DNA from: Cavia porcellus | Lineage: Eukaryota; Chordata; Mammalia; Rodentia; Caviidae | Length of the DNA stretch: 64,000 nt | Direction of reading: 5' to 3' | NCBI RefSeq assembly: GCF_034190915.1 | Contig: NW_026947544.1 | Span: 1,054,001-1,118,000, forward strand | In this document: positions 56,640 to 64,000 of the stretch, in pieces | Layout of the letters: each line of letters starts with the position of its first letter | Numbering within the stretch: position 1 is the stretch's first letter | The notes under the pieces: model-generated | What the model was told of the DNA's origin: nothing | The model's input: only the letters and a program-made list of their open reading frames with translations | Databases searched by the model: none | Translations under genes and position numbers: made by a program

Positions 56640-58254
56640 AATCTTGTTCTTATGTATTCTTCCTTATAGAGACCCCAATGAGATGACTCATAACCCACTA
56701 TTCAGAACTTGGAAAATTACTATTTCACTGGTGAATTATTGGTAGCCAATGCTATTGTCCATGGGATAACTGAGCTAGATTTATGTGTCCTATTAGATAA
56801 CATCCCAGCAAAATTAGACACAAGAGAATGTTATTGGGTCAGCATTCCATACTGCATGACTGGTTGCTAATGAAACCATCCTGATCTTGCAGGGACTTAT
56901 GTGGTCAAAAGGAATTACAGTTCCCTGGCTGGTATCATTGCCCTCAAAAGCAACAGCCAGCCTCTGATCACACTAGTAGGTGTTTGCAGTCCATAGAGAC
57001 AAAATTTTTGCAGACATTGGGGTTGTGAGTCTATATCTGCTTGGCAGGGAAATAAAGGGGATCATTACCTTTTCCTTACTTGGGAGGCCCCATCTTCCTG
57101 CACCCTTCACTACTGTAATCCTATGACTTTCAGACCCAAAATTTCAACCAACCCTGTGTGGAAAGCAGCATTACATTAAGGTATTAGGTTATGGGTCTCT
57201 GGATATGACCTGAGAAGCTCCTTTACCATTCAGTTTTTCCTGGGCCAGTTTGGACAGCCCCCATTAGGCCATAGGCCCTTACACTCCCCAGCCACTTTAA
57301 TCTCCCATTACTCATCTTCTGTCCTCCTCTACTAGACTTCCTGCTTCTAAGACCTTTTTGCCCTCTGCCATTTCTGTGCCATCCCTAGACCTCTTCTTGC
57401 CTCTGAACATTGCTTACCAGTTTCTTAATCTTAGGGCTCCAAATTTCACTGCTGATGGATGGCTATGCCTTCCATCTCAACCTCCCTTCTATATCCCTGT
57501 GACTATTATGGCCAATAAACTTTTAAATTCCTATGCAGATGACACCACTTGTTGGTGGGGTGCTAGGGCCCTGCTCACACTGGACAATAAACAGGATACC
57601 TAAGGAACCTGTGTTTACTCTGCCTGCTACTGCTTTTGCACTTCCCCTTGCTGCATTCTGTAATCTTACCTCTTCAGCTTTGATCCATAATTTTTCCTAT
57701 CCTGCTAATCCGCATCTTGTTCCTTCAAATGGAACCTGGTTTGTCTGTACTTCTGGTATAAGTCTTTCTTCTATGCATCACCTATTCACTTAGTGCCCTG
57801 AGATTTGCATATTAGTCCATATCTTTCCCCAAGTATATTGGTACTCTGGAGATAATGGTAGCATTCATTTTTTCCCTAGCTTTGACTTAAAGAGTCCAGT
57901 CCAAATGAAGAGATATCCTGTACTCTTACTCTTACGGTATTACTGTGAGTTGGGTTGGCAGGGTCAATAGGTTTAGTAGTGTCCAGCTTAATAATTGGAG
58001 ACCAAAATTATAGACACTAAAGTACATTCATTAACCAAGATCTAGCAACCCTCTCTGATTCTGTCTCCAAATTGGAAGATTCTTTAAGTTCACTGACTGA
58101 GATGGTTTTACAAAAATGGCAGGGCCTAGATTGCCTGTTCCTGAAGGAAGGAGGCCTCTGTCTGGCATTAGGAGAAAATTGTTGCTTGTATGCCAATCAT
58201 TCTGAGGTTATCAGACAAAATATAGCCAGTCTTAAAAGGCAGCTACAGGGATGA
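56640..58254 (+). pseudogene. env: ERV-C env
   Basis: The surface-subunit region is broken into short frames (57358-57603, 57533-57793, with CNLTSSALIHNFSYPANPHL). The transmembrane part is in frame 58072-58254: SSLTEMVLQKWQGLDCLFLK and [20 protein letters not shown], with the CX6CC motif intact. The frame ends with a stop at 58252, before any membrane anchor. In the family, this Env would mediate receptor binding and fusion. Dead by multiple stops. Confidence 0.8.
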
Positions 58255-58560
58255 AAACAAGCCAGACAAGCTGAACAGAACTGATTTGAACAATGATTTT
58301 CTCTGTCTCTCTGGTTGACATCATTAATCACAGCAGGTTCCAGACCTCTGTTAAACTTACTTACGTGTTTAACAATGGGACCTTGCATTATAAACAAATT
58401 AGTAAATTATGTCAAAGATCAGGTTTAAACAATAAAATTCATAGTTTTAAGGACATAGAGTTTATGAACAAATACTACTGCTTGAAAATTCCATGAGGCA
58501 ATGATTTGGCTAACTGAAAAAAAAAAACAAAAAACAAAAAACAAAAAAAAAAATGGGGAA
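58255..58560 (+). mobile_element. ERV-C env tail/3' region and polypurine tract
   Basis: Remnant sequence that aligns with ERV-A 12694-12960 and ERV-B 19240-19490. It ends with an A-rich simple repeat (58516-58553) and the purine run aaatggggaa at 58551-58560, immediately before the LTR. Confidence 0.7.
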
Positions 58561-59176
58561 TGTTATACTAAGATGCTGAAAAGTTAAAATCATTGATTAA
58601 AAGATAATGAGCAAAAATAGTTAAGAGGATAGTTATTAGCAGTATTGTCATTCTGTATTGAGCTCATTGCCCTAGTAACCAAGCACCAACCACATATAGA
58701 TTAACTGACTACGGCATTATGATGTTCTGTATGTATTGCTCCCCCAAGTAACCTGTGTGCTCTGTCCATCTTTGTTCTGCCTAGTAAGAGACAAATGATG
58801 TTATGTAACCATTGTTCCCTTTACAAGAGATAAATGTTCCTGGAATTGGCAGACCAAGGTCTATGAATTGGCTAACAACACACTGTGAAATGCCTCTGAC
58901 CTGAAACAAAGTGGAATAAAGGCCCACCTTTTTTCTGTTTCTCTTCAATATGCACTTAATGATCAATGAGCTTATCATAATGGAACTATAAATATCATGC
59001 AAAGTTCTAACTCAGTTGCACAACGTTGCAAATTCCATCTGCACTGTGTCTCTGGGCCAGCTAAAACAAAAGTGCTTCTTAAAACAATATCATTTTGCCC
59101 CATTTTTTTCCTGTCTCAGGGGTCTTGCCACATTTTTCACCTTGGGGTTCTTTTGGGGGAAAATTTGGCCACAACG
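58561..59176 (+). mobile_element. ERV-C 3' LTR
   Basis: Starts TGTTATACTAAGATGCTG, ends GGCCACAACG. The polyadenylation signal of the 5' LTR is changed here (acaaaa). The last base pair is CG rather than CA, a point change. Confidence 0.85.
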
Positions 59177-60560
59177 TAGGGAGACTGAGGAAAATATTGC
59201 ATTTTTGAAATGTGTGTGGTTGTGTGGGATGGAAAACTGCAGATCTGGGTCCCAACCACAAGGTTGCCAGGCAACTGCACTGGGCAATGATTGGCTGAGC
59301 AGCACTGAGAGCCAGACCCCAGGTTCTAGCATACATGTTTGCAGGAGGAGATCTGAGTCAGAACGCTGGGTGTTGACATGGGGATCTTAGTTGCACAAAC
59401 TATTTTGCAGGGAAAGATTTGAAATGAATGGTTTTCAGGGGCCTGGCATCCAACAATTTCTCTGAAGGCTTCATTTCTGAATGTTTGTAGATGGAAATAC
59501 CTATAAATCTGCCCATGGACACAATGTCAATGGGCCATGAGATATCCCAGGATCTGGCAGGGGATCTCTGGAATGACCTTCCTTTGAGGATCTTTTTTCC
59601 AATTGAGATGGCTGGCATTTTGTGGAGTCCTCTCCCCTAAACTCTTCAGTGAAGCTGTGCTGGCCTCATGCTCATGCAGTAGAAAACCCAGCAGTGAAAA
59701 TTCTCAGCAGACACACTCTGCAAGCACATAGGATTTGAAATCAGAGACCTCGGTTCAAATTGAATTTCAAGGGCAGTCATCCTAAATGAATGAAAACAAT
59801 GAAACTAGCCCTGAGCATGTGTGCTGCATGCTGAACAGGTGAATATTTGTGGGAATATGCAGGATGTGGCATATGAGTACTCAGCAGAGAACTAATCAAC
59901 ATGGAAGAGACAAAAAATGAAGTAAAGCACAAAAGAAGGAGGAAGAGCCAGGCAATCCGATGTAAAAAACTTGGAGGATAAAAGGGAAATTAAAATTTCA
60001 TGATGATTTGATCATGGTATTGAAGTGAAATCCTCATGTTTGTTGTCACATGTTTAATCTCCTGCCTTGGCCAGTGGAGCACAAGGCAGGAGATAATCAA
60101 TTAACCCTAATGGAAGACAGAATAGCACAGAATAAAACCACCCAAAGGCTAGAGTATCCATTTCCTTTAGTTAGCACTGTTGGGGATTGTACAAGGTATC
60201 TAGCCTAGAGCATTTCCACTTGGTCATGGGTCCACAAATCAGATTGCAACTTGACAGGTTTTTTGGAATATTGTTTTGACAGTACCTGGAAAAGAGGGCA
60301 TGAGGATGGCAGATCTCAGAATAAAAAACCTTCCTAGATATTAGTACCATGTGTTTTTGAGAAAGGCAGTGAAACATTTTGGTTTTCACTTTTTGGATTT
60401 TGTTGGTTGGTTAATTTTTCTAATTGCTTCTGATTTTGTAACTTTGACTTTGTGAGACAGACAAGTCCACACTACTATTTTTTGGGGAATTCTCCTACAG
60501 CTCTGATTGAATGCATCAATGTGATATAATACAGGGTATGAGTATTTCCTGTCTCAGGGG
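59177..60560 (+). repeat. 3.4-kb array unit, copy 5 (partial)
   Basis: Begins at the 'gagactgaggaaaatatt' block (copy 1 equivalent 11013), runs through the end block (60310) and straight into the start of another unit (60350-60560), confirming the head-to-tail order seen at 8.8 kb. It lacks the left half. Confidence 0.75.
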
Positions 60561-60604
60561 TCTTGCCACATTTTTCATGGAGTTGATATGAGTTTTTCTC
60601 CCAT

Positions 60605-61207
60605 TAAAAAAGGAAAGGATGGCATCAGCTCCCTATCCAGAGCCCAGAAGACTGTGATAAGATCATTGCTCCCAGAGCTCAACAGCCCACCCAGAACACA
60701 GCCACACTAGGCTGTGCTTGGCTGGCAGGTTTCAGGCCTGTCTAGGACACATCCAATAACCTTCTCTGGAATTGGGAACCCAGAAAAACAGTTGGCAGCT
60801 GGGGTGAGTCTGCTCTCCATTCAGAGCCCAAGAGACTGTGTAAAGATCATTGTGTCCAGAGCTCAAGGAGCTGCTCAGACCCCAACCACTTAGACTCACT
60901 TTCAGAGGCTTCACAGCCTGAGTAGATTACCCCTGTAACCCTCTTCTTTAATGGGAGTGAAGAGCAGGTGAAGTGAGTTTCAGGGCATTGGTCTTTGCCT
61001 GGGGAGATCTTTAGTCCATCATCTACAGTTGGTAGCTGCCTGCCCAGCTACCTGGAACACTGAAGGTAGCAAAGGAGGGCCTGAGGGCATGACCAGACCA
61101 TGCTCATCAATCTCCATTCAGTCCCAGGAGCCTAGGGCATAGGAGATGATTTCCAACACATCCAGGTAGAGCTTTAGAAAAACATTGGAGATATAGAAAT
61201 ATAGCAA
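60605..61207 (+). promoter_or_regulatory. LINE-1 5' UTR with a ~185-bp monomer
   Basis: The block 'cagagcccagaagactgtg' at 60638 recurs as 'cagagcccaagagactgtg' at about 60823, 185 bp apart, with matching flanks ('agatcattg', 'ccagagctcaa'). Unlike the 317-bp monomer of the LINE-1 at 37.2-38.2 kb. Confidence 0.65.
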
Positions 61208-62258
61208 AATGACAAATTGAAAGACCAAAATGCAATCTCAAACCTCCAGCCCACCCCAAGAAACCCTAGGAGCCATGTACATAGAGGAAAATATACTCCA
61301 TAAACTTGAAATACCTGTAATAATAGCAACTGAAATAAAGAAGCAACTCCAGGAATTCAAACTAGAAATAATCTTCCAGGTAAAAGAAGAAATGATAAAA
61401 GTAATGAAAGAGATGCTAAACATATCTATTGAAGACACAGTTAAAAAATAGAAGAACAAAACTAAAAGAATCCTTGAATAAACAATTTAAGGAACAAACA
61501 GAATGCATGAAGCAGACTCAGAGATATACAGGAAATTAAAACGTCCATTGAAATTTGGCAAAACCGACTCAACAAAAGTGAAGATAGAATTTTAGAGCTC
61601 AAAGATAAGATTGCAGCTAGTGAATAGGAAAGGAAAGATCTTTTAAATAAAATAAAGAATCAGGAAATAACAATTCAACAGATGCAAAATGATGCAAAGA
61701 AAAACAACATAAGATTAATAGGGATAAATGAAAAAGAAGGGAACACCACAAATGATATCAAAAGGTTATTCAAAGAAATCATAGCTGAAAATTTCCAAAC
61801 ATGAGAATGGAAACTGACATTAAGATTAGTGAAGCATATAGAACTCCAAATAGCCATAACCAAAACAACAACAACAAAAAAGCTACACCCAGGCATATAA
61901 TAATCACCACTGCAGAAGTCCAACATAAGAATACAATACTAAAAGCTGTCAGAGAGAAAAGACAGATCACCTATAAAGGAAAGCCTATCAGAATCATAGC
62001 AGACTTTTCAACACAAACAATGAAGTCAAGAAGAGCATGGAGTAAAGTATTCCAGATACTAAAGGAAAATGATTTTCAACTAGACTGATGTACCCTGTGA
62101 AACTGTCCTTCAAAATCAATGCAAAAATAATATACTTCCATGACAAAGAACAGCCAAAGAACTGTCATTACCAAGGCATCCCTGCAATGGATACTGAAAG
62201 AAAGGTTAGATACACTTAGGAAAAAAAAAAAAACACTAAGCAAAGCAGACAATTCATC
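61208..62258 (+). pseudogene. LINE-1 ORF1, broken
   Basis: The initiation region gives KTKMQSQTSSPPQETLGAMY (with a stop just upstream), then the coiled-coil part (EIKKQLQEFKLEIIFQVKEE), and the RRM region in frame 61801-62088 (METDIKISEAYRTPNSHNQN). Stops at 61449, 61625 and 61801 and a frameshift near 61510 interrupt it. RNA-binding chaperone of LINE-1 RNPs in active copies. Confidence 0.8.
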
Positions 62259-62275
62259 AGAACAGAAAGATAAAG

Positions 62276-63530
62276 ATGCAACAGCAGAAAGCTAACATGT
62301 CAACCATAAACCAACATTTGACAGTTATAACCATTAATGTAAATGGACTCAATGCACCAATTAAAAGAAACAGCCTGGCAGAATGGATCCAGAAACAAAA
62401 TTCCATCATATGCTATCTAAAAGAAGCTCATCTAACCCTAAATGATATTCACAGACTGAAAGTCAAACAATAGAAAATAATATCTCATGTAACAAAAACC
62501 CACCAAAAAAGCATAGGTAGCGATTCTGTTTGCTGACAATGTCAACTTCAAACCAATAATGATCAGAAGAGATAAAGAAGGTCATTTCATACCGATTAGG
62601 GGAAAACTTCAAGAGGAAGAGATAGTTATCTTAAATATATATGCACCAAATTCCAGAGCACCAAGCTATATAAAACAAGTATTAACAGAAATGAAAAACC
62701 AAATTAGCAGTAACGCAAATATAACAGGAGACCTTAACACAACATTGACACCAAGGGACAGATCAACCAAAAAAAAAAAAAAAAAAAAAAAAAAAAGCAA
62801 AGAAATAACAGAACTGAGCCACACCTGTGAACAAATGGACTTGATAGACATATACAGAGTGGTCTACCCAACAACATTAGAATAGATATTCTTGTCAGCA
62901 GTACATGGGTCATTCTCTAAAATAGATCATATATTAGCTAACAGAGCATATTTAAATAAATGCAAAAGAGTTGAAATTATCCCTTGCATGTGATCAGATC
63001 ATAGTGCTAAGAAATTAGAAATTAATGATAAAAGATACTGCAAAAATCCCACAAACACATGGAAACTGAATAACACACTGTTGAGTAATCAGTGGGTCAC
63101 AGGGGAAATTAAAGAGGAAATTAAACAAATCTACCAGTAAATCAAAATACAAATACAACTTATCAGAATTTGTGGGATGCAATGAAAGCTGTCCTCAGAA
63201 GAAAACTTATTGCATTGAATTCCCATATCAGGAAAACAGAATGAATACAAATAAACAACCTGATGTTACACTTCAAACATCTAGAAAAAGAAGAGTAAGT
63301 CAAGCCCAAAGCGAAATGAAGAGAGGAAATTATAAAAATCAGAGCAGAAATCAATGCAATAGAGACTAAGTAACAAATCCAAAGAATCAATGAATCAAAG
63401 AGTTGGTTCTTTGAAAGAATAAATTAGATAAGGCCCTGGTCAACCTTATTTTAAAAATGGAAGAAAAAGCTCAAATTGAAGCAATAAGAAATGAGAAAGG
63501 CAAAATTACTGCAGATTCTCAGTTTAAGAA
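62276..63530 (+). pseudogene. LINE-1 ORF2 endonuclease part, broken
   Basis: Start MQQQKANMSTINQHLTVITI with NVNGL and then KEAHLT, the endonuclease start; frame 62559-62885 contains GKLQEEEIVILNIYAPNSRA and NANITGDLN. The catalytic Glu position of the QETHL motif reads KEAHL: Glu remains, His remains. A poly(A) tract of about 29 (62769-62797) has expanded in frame. Further stops lie near 62470, 62885 and 63130. Confidence 0.8.
62769..62797 (+). repeat. Poly(A) tract inside LINE-1 ORF2
   Basis: Almost pure A run in the middle of the endonuclease region, at the position of RSTRQKMSKE in the other copy; a local slippage expansion. Confidence 0.9.
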
Positions 63531-64000
63531 ATACAAATTGCAAACAAATACATAAAAAATTTTCATCATCATTACTCATTAGAGAAATGCAAATTAAAAC
63601 CACACTATGATTCCATCTCACTCCCAAAAGAATGGCCAGAATAGGGGCTGGGGATTTAGCTCAGTGGCATAAGCCCCTGCCTTGCAAGCAGGCAGTCGTA
63701 AATTCGATCCCTGGTACCAATAAAAATGAAAAAAGACAAAAAAAAAAAAAAAAAAAAAAAAGAATGGCCAGAATCAAGAAAACTACCAACAACAAATGCT
63801 GGAGAGGCTTTGGGGAAAAAGGAACTCTCCTGCACTGTTGGTGGGACTGTAGACTGGTGCAACAATTGTGGAAGTCAGTCTGGAGATTTCTCAAAATGGG
63901 ATTGGAAATCCAATTTGTTCCAGCTATTCCACTTTTAGGCATATTTGCAGAAGAACTGAAAGCATCATAGCACAGTGATGTACATGTACCCATGTTTATA
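63531..64000 (+). pseudogene. LINE-1 ORF2 C-terminal region after an RT deletion
   Basis: From about 63545 the DNA aligns (reverse) with 32830-32590 of the younger LINE-1, including [20 protein letters not shown]. The FADD-containing RT sequence is absent between 63530 and 63545. The ID SINE interrupts the frame. Confidence 0.8.
63639..63762 (+). mobile_element. ID-type SINE with long A tail and clear target duplication
   Basis: Starts ggggctggggatttagctca at about 63640 and ends with a run of about 24 A (63739-63761). The 14-bp AGAATGGCCAGAAT occurs on the left (from about 63624) and again on the right (63762-63775): a target duplication within LINE-1 ORF2. The youngest-looking SINE here. 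Confidence 0.95.

Larger units (their letters stand above)
50654..59176 (+). mobile_element. ERV-C: nearly complete gammaretrovirus-like provirus, plus strand
   Basis: 8.5 kb with LTRs of 613 bp (50654-51266) and 616 bp (58561-59176), and gag, pro, pol and env in canonical order, all in multiple broken frames. It is the reference member for ERV-A and ERV-B. The LTRs differ by many substitutions and indels, so it is old. The right flank (59177 on) is 3.4-kb array sequence, while the left flank is not. Confidence 0.9.
60605..64000 (+). mobile_element. LINE-1, plus strand, RT region deleted, runs off the window
   Basis: 5' UTR monomers (60605-61207), ORF1 (61208-62258), ORF2 endonuclease (62276 on), then a jump near 63530 to the ORF2 C-terminal region. 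An ID SINE lies at 63639-63762. The sequence continues past 64000. Confidence 0.85.

Noticed and set aside
63640..63715. tRNA-like sequence (A and B boxes)
   Set aside because: It is the tRNA-derived head of an ID SINE with an A tail and target duplication, not a tRNA gene; same for 21307-21410, 39588-39700 and 46640-46757.
1..64000. An intact novel multi-gene system (defence, toxin-antitoxin, biosynthetic cluster)
   Set aside because: All long frames resolve to retroelements or low-complexity repeats; eukaryotic repeat landscape with no operon structure.

Overview
The window is AT-rich mammalian genomic DNA built almost entirely from retroelements and their decay products. I found no intact host protein-coding gene and no structural RNA gene. 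Several features point to a rodent. There are ID-type SINEs with a tRNA-like head (minus strand at 21307-21410 and 46640-46757, plus strand at 39588-39700 and 63639-63762). There are B1-like SINEs (29108-29255 and a fragment at 46767-46825), a class II endogenous retrovirus (ERV) with an IAP-like LTR start, and LINE-1 elements whose 5' UTRs are built of tandem monomers. I cannot name the species; the ID subtype looked more like a non-murid rodent (possibly castorimorph) to me, but that is a guess.

Layout. 1-3.2 kb: ancient LINE-1 debris on both strands with a MaLR-like insertion. 3.2-3.7 kb: a probable solo LTR. 3.7-7.3 kb: undifferentiated AT-rich DNA. 7.36-8.69 kb: a 5'-truncated minus-strand LINE-1 3' UTR. 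8.69-28.4 kb: a head-to-tail array of a ~3.4-kb unit of unknown origin, which two related gammaretrovirus-like ERVs have entered. ERV-A (12.2-17.15 kb, minus) has lost its 5' LTR, most of RT and the Env surface region, and carries a 24-bp minisatellite in its leader. ERV-B (18740-23827, minus) is a deleted copy keeping LTR ends and part of env. Inside ERV-B's env sits a younger class II (IAP/betaretrovirus-like) provirus, 19694-23636, with two 441-bp LTRs, a tRNA-Ile primer-binding site and a perfect 6-bp target duplication. 28.4-30.05 kb: a degenerate ~350-bp tandem array. 30.8-42.8 kb: a full-length but inactivated LINE-1 (31301-38221, minus) inserted in an older LINE-1, followed by an ORF2-less, HAL1-like LINE-1. 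42.8-50 kb: mostly unassigned DNA with a possible processed pseudogene, SINEs, microsatellites and a MaLR-like LTR. 49.9-50.5 kb: a solo LTR. 50654-59176: ERV-C, plus strand, the most complete member of the ERV-A/B family (LTR-gag-pro-pol-env-LTR), heavily mutated. 59.2-60.56 kb: another piece of the 3.4-kb unit. 60.6-64 kb: a plus-strand LINE-1 with a different 5' UTR monomer and a deletion of most of reverse transcriptase, running off the window.

Nothing here works as a pathway; the value of the window is stratigraphic. Order of events that can be read: the array unit was duplicated; ERV-A and ERV-B inserted; the IAP-like provirus entered ERV-B; an ID SINE now sits at its pol-deletion junction. 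Separately, one LINE-1 entered another. LTR-LTR difference in the IAP-like provirus is 5 of 441 positions by eye, so it is by far the youngest LTR element. ERV-C's two LTRs are strongly diverged.
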